Source: Sanguinoderma infundibulare (lineage: Eukaryota > Basidiomycota > Agaricomycetes > Polyporales > Polyporaceae). From it: 64,000 nucleotides of DNA. Within the stretch, counting starts at the first letter, position 1. Each line of letters starts with the position of its first letter. This document shows positions 9,383-22,877 of the stretch, one piece after another. The position numbers were made by a program, and so were the translations under genes. Under the pieces are notes generated by a model, which saw only the letters and a list, made by a program, of their open reading frames with translations, did no database searches and had not been told where the DNA came from. The DNA is taken from assembly GCA_032821775.1 (NCBI GenBank), contig JAVLRN010000002.1:558001-622000 (forward strand), given 5' to 3'.

Positions 9383-12153
9383 TCAAAGGAACGCCTCGAA
9401 CAGCTGCTGCCGCGCCGTCTCTAACCGCTCGCGTTTCTTCAGCAACTCCCCCCTGCGCTCAGCAATGTGTCGCGGTTCCTTGATATACTCGGCGCACTGC
9501 CTAATGGCGTCCTCGCCCCTATGCCTAGGGCCTTACGCAGTGCCTTCTCCAGGGCTTGCTCCCGGTCCAGACCGAGCACGAGCTCGTGATCAATCGCCAT
9601 GGGAGCGATGTCCATGAAACGCTTATGCGCGACTGTCAACAGCATGTCAATCTATGGAGTGTGGGGCGATGTAGGTGAAAGCAAAGGGGAAGCATACCTT
9701 GGAAGTACGCCCTGACATTCGCCATGGTGTCGATGGCCGTCGCATATTCATCCTCGGGGAGCAAGTTCGCTAGGTCGCCTGGCTTTACCTCACGAAGCGC
9801 TATCTTCGAAAGCTTGCTCATCACGTCCATAACGTCACGTTGGAAGTCTTGCTGATTCTGGTCAGCGAGACGGCTCGTGAACGAGGCACGCAGTGGGTCA
9901 CCGCCGGCGGAAGAAGTCGGACGCCAGCCTTTGTAATGACCCCGGAATGCCTTGACATAATCCGAATAGCACCCTTCGCTGAGCGTGCGAGGGCGCGACT
10001 CGAGGTCTAAAAGCCATCTCAGACGCTTGAGCGTCTCATCGTAGGCGTGGGTCAAAACCTCGCCCGCGATCGACCTATGTACAATGTGTTGAGTAAGACA
10101 TGAAGGATTGGCCTGAGAGACGATGTGATACAAAGAGGGAGGACCTACATGACGCGACTTTGCAAGTTCGGGTATTGTTCGAACTGCTCAGCGATCAACT
10201 TCTTGACGTGCCTGACGAGGGTAGCGTGCACGTCGTTGAAGAGCTTCTCCGCGGGACCTTGCCAATTCTTAGTGATGGCAGTGATGTATTCTTGGGTAAC
10301 AACGAAAGGGACGTGACCGGGGAGCTCGCGCGTCCTGGCCCTGTGTAGAAGATAGATAAGTCAACAGGAACTAGAGAACAGGAGAGGCGAGGCGTACTCA
10401 TCCGCCCGCTTCATGACATCCTCAAGAAAGATGGCATGGGAGTCATCCGCCGGGATGAAGGGTGGACCCTCATTGGTTAGGAACGATGGTGGAACAAATC
10501 GGTGCTGGGACACGACGCTCTTTATGTACGGCCGGAAGTCAGGCTCCGTCGATCTGATCGCGCCACGGAAGGCATCAGACGAAGGCCGAATGGATTGAAG
10601 GAGCCCGTCCCCATTGGGCGTCCCTTCGAGGTACTTTCCTAAGTTCCTCGAAAAGCTGGAGAGGAGAGAAAGGACCTCAGACAGCACGTCAGAGGATGGC
10701 GGCTTCGGAAGGTCATTTAATTTCTTCTCTGTGTCTGCGAGGAGCTTGTCGAGGTTCTCTTGAATACTAGGAAGCCTGAATGTCACACAAGGTATCAACA
10801 ATATGAATGCTCAGATGACGATTACATTCTTACCACATGGAGATGCAGTCACAAAGGACGTCACTGAGACGCTCCACGAGGTTGTGAGTGCCCAGGCGGT
10901 TTCGGTATTCGGAATCAAGCGCATTCCATGGAGGAGTGTTCGAAAAGAACTCCTTCTCCTTCTCGCGTGCTTGATGGTATGTGATTCCTTCGGCGATTGC
11001 GCGCAAGTCCGGCTGCTTCACACTGAACCATCCATGCGTTAAAGGCTCGTTCTGATTCTTGATGTATCGTATCCAGTCATCTTCACTGCTGACCTGGGCG
11101 CGGTCCGGTTTGGTGAGTACGCCTGGAAAGAAAAATATCGATAAGGAAGGAGAAGTATGGAGATGGCGTAAAAGTACCTATGGTCCTGGAACCGTCTGGA
11201 TCGTAGCGCTTTGCCAACAAATGCGAGCCTTGGTTTTGGAAATCGGCTGCAGACGTAGTCACATAAACACTATCATCGTAAGTGAAAGTCATGAGCGTAC
11301 TCTCGCACGTCACCGTGAGGAGAATAATGCAGCTTGGCTTGCTTATGTATGAAACGATCAGTTCCTTGACAAGCTCAATATCATTGGCGTCGCGTCCTGC
11401 TGCGATCATACCTAAATTCACGAGTCAGTGCAGGAATGCAAGAAGTGGGCGCACGAGTGTCATACCGGGAAGATCGCAAAAAGACAGGTCCTCGACATCC
11501 TCGCCTCTGATGTCGAGGGAGATGTAGTCTGCAGTGAACGCAGCTTCTTCGCCTCCACCTCGTTCATCATTATCCGAGTCCTCCAGGAAGAGGTTGTAGT
11601 CCATGCTGGGATTCAGTACGGCACGTTGCGCACGTCCAACCCTGTCCTCGACATCGTTCCTGTTGTAGATGATTTCCCCAAAGCGCTCGATCCTCGGTTT
11701 GCCCAACGCACAACCCTCTGCATCCTTGAGGAAATTCAACGACACAACACATTGCCACAGACCTTCGCAACGAGATAGACGACATTCAGTCGGGGATCTA
11801 ATGAATCAGTTACTGAGTAATTTCGGAACGCAGAACTAAGAAAAAGACGTGATCCTTACCGAGTGCACGTTCCCGTGGCGCGAGGAAGCTTGATTCCAGA
11901 GATCGCCTCGATCAAAGACGATTTTCCGGCGCTTTGCGATCCTATGACGGCAATAACGGCCAAATCGGTGTCTCCTTGTATTCTGTGCGTAGACCCGTGG
12001 ATTAGAAGGCGCTATGGAGAATCAAAGGAAGATGCCTTACCCTGTCTCACGGAGCTGGTTGATGACATCGAGCTTTCGCCGCCCGCTCGTAGAGAAGGCC
12101 GCATCAGACAAGCCGACGCCAGCAGTTTGGTCACGATGGGCGCTGTTGGACAT
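9383..12153 (-). CDS. Dynamin-like GTPase, C-terminus frameshifted
   Basis: Large GTPase of the dynamin superfamily, which remodels membranes (fission or fusion). About 740 residues in around ten exons, start ATG at 12153. GTPase motifs: P-loop GSQSAGKSS (about 11965-11940), DLPG at the end of the 11745-11460 exon, and TKPD about 70 codons later across an intron. A helical stalk follows, then a GED-like end (KRFMDIAPMAIDHELV, joined across a splice whose acceptor is near 9638). Near 9515 the sequence reads GGGGCGAGG where the duplicate fragment at 37345 has GGGGGTGAGG. The missing base moves the frame, so the conserved tail (EDAIRQCAEYIKEP and on, to the TGA at 9385-9383) would be replaced by an unrelated end stopping at 9439. 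It may be a real mutation or a sequence error. Confidence 0.85.
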
Positions 12154-12650
12154 GTGAAGATGTGAAGGAACGGTCGAACGCTTCTAGTCTCAACCCTCTC
12201 GCCATTTACAACAGGTTTAACGCTGGATCAAACAAAACATCTACGGTGCAGGTAAGCATTGCAGGAAACCAAACGCCGAATAGACTCACAACCATTGCTG
12301 CGGCCTGCAGTATATACCGCAGCATGATGCCTTCCACGTCTTCGTAACCTTGTGGAGGATTGGAATCGGAAACAACTCGGAGTACAAGCCGTTACTTGGT
12401 CGATACGCTAATGCACCACCTGTGATCCCACAAGCGAGGCACAACAAAGGAATGAGTTCGTAGAAGCCTAGCAAGCAATACTGATGAGAGACCTAGGCGA
12501 GATGGCATGATGCCTCTCACTCATCCGACATCGAACTGTCAGCCGCGGGAAGGGGTCCGACCCTCTTCCAGAATTGCGGTTCCAAAACTAAAACCATGAA
12601 ATAAAAATAGATGGGAAAAGTGAACAACTCCAGTTGGACTACGGTAGTCA
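12154..12650. other. Intergenic between UTP20 and the dynamin gene
   Basis: Both neighbours are on the minus strand, so this is the UTP20 3' flank and the dynamin promoter region. The short frames here are not convincing, and nothing else was recognised. Confidence 0.5.
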
Positions 12651-15600
12651 TCACGCTTCCCTTCTGCGCTTCACCCTTCCTTTCTGTTGCCTGTGAGAGA
12701 GCAATGAGTAAACGCTCCCACTGAAGAACCCGCACGACCCACATGAACGTATCATTCTTTCTCTTCCGACTTTCCTTCTTGGCGATGTTCCTTTGAAGCT
12801 TTCTCTTCGCTGCAGCTGCAGGATCGACGGTGCTCTGAACGGAAGTCAACCACCGTCCAACTCTCTGCAGCATACATAGACACGTACCTGGATGACACGC
12901 GCGGCCTTCCGATCGCGGCGCACACTGACAACCTTCTGCCGGATGCTGTTATAGACATTCGAGAACTTCGTGGTGCCAACCTTCGCCTGTACAAGGTCTT
13001 GCAACTCGACCGCGACCGTCTTCAGCTCCTCTGAAACTCCTGGTGAGATCATCCAACAGTTATGAGACCTTTTCACCACTTACCCATCTGCGGGTCACGT
13101 ATGGTGTCGTCATCGACGATGCGATAAATAGGGTTCAACATATGCATCAAGAAGTGTTCGACAAGCTCAGTGTCCATGTGAGACACCATAGCTGCGAACC
13201 ACTTCAAGATGGACATCGGCTGCTGAGACCAGTCCGCCTGTTCCCAGCGATATCAACAATCGAATCGCTAGATCAACATCATGAAATCATACGAACCGCG
13301 TTCTTGGCTTTGCTGCGACGACGGATTAGCGAAGAGCGTGCCTGGTAAGACAATCTTGAGAATAGACGAGGAAGGGGATGGCGCTCTTCGTCTTCAGGAT
13401 CATCGTCTCCAGCAACCTCACCGCCATCGTCCGAATCACGGTCGCCATCCACTTCAGGGGCATCCTCAGAGACGCCAGATGGACGGAACTCCATCGCGCA
13501 GAAGCACTTCCCAACGTAGAAGAGATTCTTGACGATCTGGAGGCCGAGTTGCTCGTCGAGGTTGTCGCTCTTCAGCTGCAAGCATAACTTCGTCGCAATC
13601 TCTTCCATACCCGCGCGCGAGAACAAGGACTCGTCGCTCTGCGGTGCTGCTACGGGAATGGCGGCAAAGAGAGTCCCGAGAAGCCGGCAAGAGGCTGTAC
13701 GAACCCAAGTGTGAGGGAAGAGCAGTAGGGCGACCACGGACGGCCAATCAACCTTCCCATTCTCGGTCGCAAGCTCCGGACGATCTCGAAGAGTCTTGGA
13801 GAACACGAGTAGCGCGTGATACGACGTTTTCCATCCTTGTGCCAGTGCCCCGCCGTCATCGTCATCCACTGCTTCGCTCGCTGTAGCAGACGCAACAGAC
13901 TCAAGTGCGAGCGCGCTGCGATGGACAAGCGCGTTCATGTCCTCCAACATTGCGGACATGTAGGGAGAAATGTCCGCTTTCAGGAAGTCGACGAAGAGCC
14001 CGTAGAGCTGCGCAGATACGCGAGTGAGTTGCGGTTGAGCATGCTGGGCGGCCCACGAGTGGACATGCGACATGATGACGTTCCGCTGGTTTGTCTCGAG
14101 GCGCGTCAAGAGCCCCTTGATCAGCTCAGACGCCATCTCCCGACATTTCGCAGATTCGTCGTTCGCGAGGACCATGACGAGACCGACGAATAGCAGATCG
14201 GAGTACTCCTGCACAAGCCCAGTCTCGAACTTCGCGAGCATCGCGGAGAGAAGTTCCATGACGGACTTCCGCCCACTCTCGTAGACATAGGAAAGGTTCT
14301 TGACGAAGAACGTCATCTGGTTCCTCAACCGGCCCTTTCCTTGTGGGTAGTCGAGGAGGAACTGGAGAAGAGCTCCGCGACACAGCTCCTGGACAGACGG
14401 AGACTGATTCGTCACCATGATCTCCGCGACCTTGTCCATGATGTCGTAGATCTCGGGGACGACAAAACGGCGGGCGATGATAGCGCGCAGCATCGTGAAA
14501 ACGGCGGCTTGACGGGAAGGTTCCTCCAGGTCGGGGGTCAGAAGCTCCAGCAGGTAGACGAGATCCTTTTCCTTGACCTGAGCGCCCGGATGATCGCGAA
14601 GAATGGTGGCCAACGACTTGAACGCGGTTTGAATCGCCTCCGGTTCGGTGGACCCTGCTTGTTTGATGACGTCGATGATCTGCCGTATGAAGACGGGCAG
14701 CGACTTGTCGATCGACTTCAGCGGGCATTTGACGATCGCGGCGGCTGCCTTCAATCCGGGACCAACTACCTGCATGTGTGAAGAGTAGAGGGTGTTTCCG
14801 ATGACGGTAACCATCGGTTCCAGTCGCGACATTACGTTCGCGTCCTTGAAGTCAAAACGACCACGCCGATAGGCCGTGTTAAACAACTCCAAACCGAAAA
14901 CAACAAAGCTGCAGATACGTCAGTAGGTTTGCGTATACGAGCTCTGTCCCCACGTACCGGAAGGAGTTGTGGGCATAGTGATCGCCGTCCGACGCCAGAC
15001 GGCGCTTCAGTTGCACGATCGCGTGATCCTTGCGCTTCCCGCCTTTTCCAACGCGCTTGACGTTCGGAACTTCCTGGAGAAAGCGTGCATTCTGACTGAT
15101 GAGCGTATGGCAAAGTACCAGAAGTTCGGTGGGGATGAGATGGGCGTTGGAGTTCAAGCCGCCCGCGATGCGTCGAAGCAGTTCCTCGACCTGCTGCATG
15201 ACCTTCAGCGTCTCCGTCTCTTGCATGATGTTCCGGATAGGTAGGAGGAGACTGCTGATCTTCGGTGGGGTGATGTACTTGGCCAACAGCGCGAAAGAAT
15301 CGACGCCCTTCGACGACGAACCCCGAACTTCGCGCATCTTCGTCTTGAATCCTTCTGCTTGGACGTCCTTCCCAGATTCTCCGAATATGACCTCTGCGGA
15401 GACGGTCGCCACGTCGTTGACACAATCGTCGAGCTTCGCGAAGGAAGAAGCGTGATCCCCGGTAGTGACATGGACGAGAAGCGCATGAACGGAGTAGGCC
15501 AGCACATGAAGGTGGGGTCCTCGAAGCAATGCGCCTCTCATCTCGCGAATCAAGAGCGATAGATAGGAAGGCCCCAAGATGCAAGCGATCCGGCACAGCG

Positions 15601-18600
15601 TTTCCCTAACCAGGTCCCGAGTCTCCTGGGACTTGCTGCGGAGGGCCTGGCTGAGGACGGTGAGCAACTTCGTGATCTGCGCGTCACGCGAGTCCTGGGA
15701 CAGATGCTTGGCGATCTGAACGATACCGACTGCGACGGGTATCCGAAGGCTGTCCTCGGTCTCGTCGCGCTTCTCCAAGTACAGGATCAGGCTAGGAAGG
15801 AGACGAGAGTTCACCGCATCCTGGATACGGGCGATCTTCGCAGCGTCTCGAGCGGGGTCAGAAACAGGCTTCTGCTCGGTTTCGGTTTCTTCGTCTTCGA
15901 TCTCGGCATCCTCCATGGCCTCCGCTTCGTCCTCCCGGACTGCTTCCTCCATTGGGAAGTGAAAGCTGTCAAGGACGGCGACGATGGTGCGAACGTAGAC
16001 ACGCTCGGACGCATCCTTCTGCTTCGCGAGCTTCATGTAACGCTGCACGAGAGCGTAGTACGCACCCCAGTTGAGACGCCGTGCCATGGCACCCACAGCC
16101 TGGATGGCCTCGTGGACGAGGTGATGGTCGAGCGAGTCCGTAGAGACGATGTAGTTGCTGACGAGCGGGATGAACACCTCGGCAAGAGTCGCGCTGCGAA
16201 TATGGCCTTGCTCGACATGCTCTACCAACCGCCGCATAGCGCGGTTGCGTCGGTGGATCTGGATGTGGTGAATGTTGTTGAAGAAGTTGGCCTCTTCATC
16301 TCCGCCGGCAAGCAAGACGCGCATCTCCTGCAAGGAGGCGATAGCTTCGCACCGCGCGACCGCATGGGAGAGGACGCTAAGGATCTCGGAGCGAACGAGC
16401 TCCGCCTTGGAGCGCAACCCATTCTTGAGACCAGGGTACAACACCTTCAGGAACGTCTCCTCGAATTCGCCCCGCTCGTCGGCCACAGAGTCGATGAATC
16501 GCTTGAGCGCCGTCCCGGCGTTGCTCCGGATGGTCAGCTCGAGCGGATCCTGGATGAAACTAAGCGAGTTGTAGATGACGGGCAGCCAGTCACGGCACGA
16601 CAGCGACTGGTACAGCGATTCGTTCAGCTCGGCGAATGCGGTCAGCCGACGGTCGAAGTCGGGCTCTTCTAGACGCTTCACGGAGTAGGCGTTCAGAGAA
16701 TCCAACAGTTTGGCGAGGGACTCGATCGCCGGTTGGATTTGTGCGAGGCTGTGGAAAGCCTTGACGAGAGCGAGACGTGCCTGCCTAGATCGTAAGGTCT
16801 GGAATAGCTGTGACAGCAAACCATACGCCGTGCCGTAAACCGCGCTGCTCGCGTCCGAAAGCTCCTGGATCAGCGAGAAGAGACTGCAAAGGATGATGAT
16901 CATGTCGACCTTGATCTTCTCGGGAATGGCCTTGTGAGGCTTGCGGAGGAGAGGCGAGAAGAGCTCGAGAAGCATCGTAGCCTGAGTCGAGTCTGATAGG
17001 TACGGCGCGAGCTCCGAAAGGATTGTGATTTGTCGACGGCCCAAGACGTCGGTCACAGCGGAGACGTTGCCCTTCGAGCGCGAGACGAGGGTAGACAAGT
17101 TCGTCAGGAGGCGCGAGACATGGGGCTTGAAGACCGAGTCGAGGATGCCCTCGTCGGCAACGGCGTGAGATTGCAGTTGCTCGACGATGTCGAAGACCTT
17201 CGAGATCACCGCAGGCTTGACGTTCGTGGCGATGAGGCAATCGTACACCTTAGGCAGGGTGCTGTCGTCATACTTCACGAGATACGGGGCGTATTCCGGG
17301 CGTTGAGCCCAAGCGTGAAAGAGGTCGAGCAACGCCCCCGGAGCCTGGGTGTTCTCCACGTCCAGCGAAGGCAATCGAGGGGAGATCGCCACGTGGAATG
17401 TCTCGGACATGTACGACGTGAAGTCGTACGTGACTGGGCAGCGCATGAAGTCAGCAAGTCGCTTCAGCCCAAGCTGCCGAATGCTCCTCAGTGTCCGCAA
17501 CGACCCCGTCGGCTCCTCGCGCTCTTCGTCCTCCGCGTCCGCGACGTCCACACCCTCTTCTGCGTCTTCATCAGCAGAACTGTCTTTTCCGGCGCCGAGA
17601 GAAGCTTGCGCGCATGCGACGAGGTCAAGCACGGCCGCGATGAGCGATGGCCAACAAGGGACCACTCGCGAGCCGAGGTGCTTGAGCAGATCTCCGAGCA
17701 AGGTCAAGAACCCGACCTGCTGCTTCTCGGATACGTCCTCCGGTACCGGACGTATCACGAACGAACCGCTATCGACCTCCATTGAGCGCTCCTGCCTCAT
17801 CGGTTGGAGCATAAGGTCGACCAGCAACGTCAGTTCCTCATCCGAACACCCTGCAAGACAGGACAGGATCGCGGCCCGCCTGTCCGCTCCGCGCGTGCGG
17901 CCCCTTCTCTCCAGCATCATGCCGTAGAGCAGACGAATGATCACGTTGACAAGCTCGGGACGCTCGTCCGCGTCGAATTGTGTGAAGTCGAGTTGGGTGA
18001 GTTCGTCTCGCCACTTGGTATCGTCCAACAACAGCCGCAGTGAGTCCTCGTGAGGCACCAATCGAGCGGACTTGTACGCGAGCAGACAAGACAGCGCGAG
18101 TCTCTGAAGGCCGCGATCCGGGTGGGCGAGGAGCGAGACGTACAGCGCGCGCATCGTCTCTGTCGAGCGGAGCGCGTTCGGGTTGCTGAACTTCGCGAAG
18201 AGCTTCAGCCATGCGCTCAGCTTGTACCGCGGCAGCTTCGAGGGCGCGTCCGGCCCCGCGAGCGTGAGGAAGTGCGGGACGAGGTCGCGGTTGTGCTTCT
18301 CCGCGAGCGACGCGCACTCTTCGAGCACGGCGAGCAGCTGCGTCTCGTACGTCGTCGCATCAAACCGATCACCGGTGACTTGACTCTGTTCCAGTTCAAA
18401 AAGAGCGAAGCATCAGTGTATGATGCTACGAACCGCATGGATGATGAGGATCGGCACGAACCTGCACGATCGCATGCTGCGCGGCCGCATGGCCGACCCA
18501 CTTCGCGAGCGCGCTGCGGAACTTGTGTGCGCTCGGGTCTCGCCACGATCGCTCGTCCTCCCAGACGTCGTCGCCCTGGTCCGCGCTGTCAATCAGCCAC

Positions 18601-21150
18601 GCGGGACTCGAAATCGTGCCGATCGAGGGGGATGTCGCTTGTGTGACCTCGTGGAACAAAATGCCCCAGACCAGGTCACCGAATCTATTCGCCAGCGTAG
18701 AGAGAGCCGAGGCCGCGGGAGACCACAGAGGACGAAGATTGACCTTGAGCTGAGCTGCGACGCAGTCAGACATGCCGCGAATGAGGACGATCAACGGACA
18801 GACCAATGAGCCAACGCGCGCAGATGTCTGCCGCCATATCGTCTCCATCCTTCACCACAAGCGGCAACCTCCCTATGCGCAGTACGCGTTCGCGAACCCC
18901 CTGCACGTCTACGGAAATCTCCTCCGCCTGGAGTGCCTTCTTGAGCAGCTCGGCCGTGCCTTCGGACGCTTGAACGATGGGTGAACATAGCAGGCGAAGG
19001 GTGTTCAGTCGTATTAATCGCGAATGGGACAACAGAGAACTTTTGAGAGGCTCGTAAACCGCATCGAGTGGGAGAGCGGCAGACCCGGCGCGGCTGAAAT
19101 GACGGTTAAAGATGGTTCATTGAAATATCAGGAGTCATTCGCACCTCGATCGGGCGAGCGGCGCCAGGCCCTCGAGGACCTTGCCCGACCAGGTCCACTT
19201 TTCGACCACACGCCTTGTCCACCGCGATAGGTCCACCGATTCCGCCCACTCCTTGACCGGACGCTCCGCGAGACACTGCGCACACGCGCCAATTACCCAC
19301 GCCGAGTTGGCGTACGCCGCGTCGTAATCCGCACAAGGGTCTTCAGACTCGAGCTCCCGGTCGACAATGTTGACGAGGAGCGCGGTAAGGCTCGGGATGA
19401 GGTTCGACAGTCCGAGGACGTGTTCCAGCATTCGTACCTACGAGCTGGGCTGAGCAAATGGCGACTATTCCTGTGCAACTGATACGTACATTGATCTCCG
19501 AATGCTCCCAGGTTGAGAACGTCTTCTCGACCCACGTCTGGAAACGCTGCTTCCACACGATATCCATATCGCTCAGCCGCTTCTCGCGGTTGAGGGCTGC
19601 GAGGAGCTCCAGCATCTCTGCCGGATGGCTCTCCAACAGCTTGTGCGTTTTCGCAGAGACGTGCGGAAGCGCGACAAGCTTCCACCCGCCCCACGACAAA
19701 TCCGACAGGGCACCCGTGAGCTCGATGCCGAGAAGAGGCCGCTCCCAGGCGCGATCGAAGACCTTGCGCGCATGTGCCATCCAGAGGGCCATATCGCCGG
19801 CGGTCAACGTGCTGGCGGCAAATTTTAGTAGAGACACGTGAAGGGCATCCGTGAGGGGGATGGAACCGTAGTCTGCGAGGAGCACCCCGAGCTGCTTGTC
19901 TGAGGGCGCGAGTGAGCGCGGACGACCAAGATGAAAAGATATGGAGGACACTTACGAGACATGCGAGACCCCTGACGTACCGAGCAGACGATGCTCGCGA
20001 CCTCGAGAATACGACGGACTTGCTCCTCGTCCGCGCTCTTGACGACCTCCGCGTACCGCGTCACGACCACGTCCGAGACGGACGAGAACTGATCTGCGCT
20101 CTTACAATGGTGAATGAGGGCGGTAAAGACACGGCGAAGGAGGGTGAATGCTTCGTCTGGGGCTTCGGAGATGAGGTAGTACTCGACAAGGGGGGCGACC
20201 AAACTTGACGTAACCGTGTGGAGGGTTTGCGAGACGGACTTGGGGGATGTGAGGACGCGCGATAGGCTGGAAAGGATCTCACGCACCTTGCAAGCTGTCA
20301 CGAATATCCACGCGCAGACATCGCCTAGTCCTCCACTCGAGCTTGAAGAGATAATGTTCACAGCGTCCCCCCGAAGAGAAACCTTGAGCCTGCGCAAAGT
20401 CGTGCCCCAGACCTCAGCGGCAGCGCGTTGCACTTCCGGATGACACTGAGGGAGTACGTCGCAGAATGCCTTCCAGGCTTGTCGTAGCAGCTCGGCGTCG
20501 ACAAAGGGTACGAGCACGTACTTGAACACAGCAGAGAACGTCGCCAAGAGCGTAGTGAGAGCATCCGCAGAGAGAGAACGGGGAAGAAATCGGAGCAGTC
20601 GCTTGAGGACGCGAGGGTATTCCGGGGAGAGGGTTGTCCGCAGGTCGTGTGCGAGCTTTTGGAAGAGACTGGACGCACCTCATTCGCAAAAGATGGTAAA
20701 TGGATTCGAAGGAAACACGCACTCAAGGATGGCTCTCAGCCCTTCGTCATCACTCTTCTCCAACGCTCCAAACCAAAGCTCCACGATCTCCTTCCAGTTG
20801 TGCAGCAGAAGCGGCATCGACGCGGATAGTGGGTCGGCATCATGAGCGAATTGGAGAAAGGCGGGAGCGAGATTGAGTTCTTGCCAATGCAGAAGGGCTT
20901 CATGAAAGTGAGAATCGTTGTCCTGCGACGTGATGAGTCTTTCACGTTGTTCCGTACCATCGTCTGCAGCTTACCGCAAGATCTTGGTCGAATTTTGTTT
21001 GATTGAGGGCAGACGGTAGGTGGACGCCTTTCAAAGCGTCCTTGTAGGACTCGTGCTGGATTACTCCGTCAATCTACCACCCGTTATGTTGTTTGGATCT
21101 CTACATACCTTGAATCGTTTTGCAGGACGTTCATCTGGATGAGAGTGCAT
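12651..21150 (-). CDS. UTP20: U3 snoRNP component UTP20 (DRIM family)
   Basis: Very large HEAT/ARM-repeat protein of the small-subunit processome, needed in the nucleolus for 18S rRNA maturation. Start ATG at 21150; exon 1 is 21150-21109, exon 2 is 21040-20975, then a 52-nt intron 20974-20923, and on to TGA at 12653-12651. That gives roughly 2,600 residues; yeast Utp20 has 2,493 and human 2,785. Diagnostic stretches: HEALLHWQELNL near the start; PRYKLSAWLKLFAKFSNPNA (about 18240) and NVIIRLLYGMMLERRGR (about 17940) of the DRIM region; and the basic tail AKRKLQRNIAKKESRKRKND, then QQKGRVKRRREA after a last intron, which ends the protein as in other UTP20s. An acidic insert near 13400-13470 is rich in Asp/Glu. 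No lesion was seen. It is the largest gene in the window and part of the single-copy core. Confidence 0.93.
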
Positions 21151-21809
21151 CTCAAGTCCCGGCCAAGGGTGGAGGAGGAAGCGGAAAAATCCAGTAATAC
21201 GCCCGGAGCTGGCAAGGCCAGCGAATTCCGCCAGTCTCCGACCGTAACCGGCGGATGCAGGAAGATTACGACGGAGGTAATCGGAGTTCGATTGAGATTT
21301 TAAGTAATTCAGCCTCCGCCGGCAGCAGCCGTTGAATTCCGATAGTACACATGGGATATTAGTGGCTGGACATTGAAGTACAGTGTACCGCAGTGGAATA
21401 CATTGTCTTGCAGTACATTACGATGAACTATACTGATCCACATTGAGTTCCATAGAATACCAGTGGCAGTTTGAGGTGGGGAGCCTGGATGCCGCTGGGG
21501 CTCTCTGCGCACCTGCCCGCGATTGATAATTGAGTCAAGGGAAATCCACAGCACATGCGCCGAGTCGTTGACACCCTTGTGTCTGTCCTACCGGAACCCA
21601 AAGACTCGGAGCACCATCGAAAACATGCGGAGTAGAATGCTGCTAGGACGTGTAAGTGCAATGTTGATCAAAAGAAGATATAAAGGAGCGATACACATAC
21701 CTTTGGACACAAATAAATGAATGAAACCTCGAGGCTGGGACGTCGCCCTCTACGAAAACACTAGCGCGGTCTAAGCGGGTATGGCGCCGAGAGCCACGAC
21801 GACCGCCGT
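21151..21809. other. Intergenic between UTP20 and the coiled-coil gene
   Basis: UTP20 5' flank and the 3' flank of the next minus-strand gene. The central part is occupied by the 10-bp periodic array described separately. No further gene recognised. Confidence 0.5.
21340..21480. repeat. Degenerate 10-bp periodic array 1
   Basis: Cut into tens, the region shows a CAnTG-like core in the same register about a dozen times: consecutive decamers end ACATT, ACAGT, GCAGT, ACATT, GCAGT, ACGAT, ATACT, ACATT, CCATA, CCAGT, and most are followed by G. The five bases between cores vary freely. Array 2 at 22878 shows the same design. Confidence 0.6.
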
Positions 21810-22803
21810 CTACGCGATCTTCGAGACCATGCCGAGGCCGGTGCGCCTCCGCTTCGGCAGGGGCACTTGCCGATCGCGCACGTCCGCGAGATTCTGCGGG
21901 ACAGCCCCATCGTCCTCGGCGTCATCGCGCTTCCTCTTGAGGGACTTCGAAGCATGTTTTCGATGAATTGCAAACCAAGTGTTAATAGGATAACAAATGC
22001 TCACCTCGGATGTTGCGGTTTGCGCAGCAGCACTGGCGAGCTTAGCCTCGGTGACGGTAGCGGCCGCTTCCACGCAGAGGGCCTTGACGGTCTCTAGGTC
22101 TTCGGCCATCTGCTCACGTCTGCTGTTGCAAGGTGCAAAAACATGGTCTGAGCGAACGCGCGACAGAGGACGTCGAGACAAGCACACCTTGCAACATTTC
22201 CTTCGCCGCGCCAACCTCTCGCGTGAGCGACTGGAGGCGGATGTGGATCGACGACAGTTCGTCATTGCGTGAGTTGACATCAGTCTGCGTATCTTCCATA
22301 CGCCCGTCGAGAGCGTCGAGACGAGCCTTGGTCTGCTCGACGTGTGTGGTGAAGACCAGCTCGTCGTTGTTGCGCGTCGCTCGGATATTGTCGATCTCAT
22401 CCTGGACCAGGTCAGCAACGTACAAGTAGGACAGGAAACCAGGGATAGGAAAGGAGGTACTGACCCGAACCTCAGCGATCTGGGCCTCGATGGCTCTCGT
22501 GTCAAACGTAACACTCGCATTCATAGACTCGCCGACAGAAGAGACGGCGAGGAACTTGTCGACGATCGGCTCACTCACATTTGCGCAACCGAGTTCAAAG
22601 ACGACATCGCCGTCGGCATCGGCATCGGGGAGCGGAGGGAGGTCCTCTGGAAGACTCGGGATAGACTCCCCGTCGCCGAATACCATGTCCACCATCTCGA
22701 CCTCCGGACCCTCCTCGGCCGGAGGAGCTTCTTCACTGCCCTCGACGGGTGGACTCATAGCAACATCGGGAGGGCGTACCATAATCATCATCGCTGATCT
22801 CAA
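21810..22803 (-). CDS. Nuclear coiled-coil protein, family not recognised
   Basis: Minus strand, around 255 residues. Exons read from about 22803 to an intron near 22465-22404 (donor GTCAGT, acceptor TCCAG), then to about 22184, then a short exon ending TCCGAG before a GTGAGC donor near 22008, and a last exon to TAG at about 21810. The N-terminus is acidic and Pro-rich (SPPVEGSEEAPPAEEG, then LPDADADGDVV). The middle is a heptad-type coiled coil rich in Gln/Glu/Asp (HVEQTKARLDALDGRMEDTQ and on). The C-terminus has two basic clusters (SLKRKRDD and PKRRRTG) that read as nuclear localisation signals. The start is uncertain: an upstream frame MIEISDDDYG could belong to a first exon. It may be a structural chromatin or kinetochore factor, but I have no family evidence. 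It lies between the two 10-bp arrays. Confidence 0.6.
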
Positions 22804-22877
22804 TCATCTCACGCCGGCGGACCGGCTGCGACTCGACCACGCTCTGCTGGTGGGGCAGGAAGTCATTGGGGTGTGAT

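Noticed and set aside
15704..16672. 322-codon plus-strand open frame
   Set aside because: Antisense shadow of UTP20, whose sense frame is a clear family match.
20915..20985. Apparent 4-base frameshift near the start of UTP20
   Set aside because: A 52-nt intron (20974-20923, GTAAGC to CGTCGCAG) joins DLA to DNDSHFHEALL in phase and gives the normal family N-terminus.
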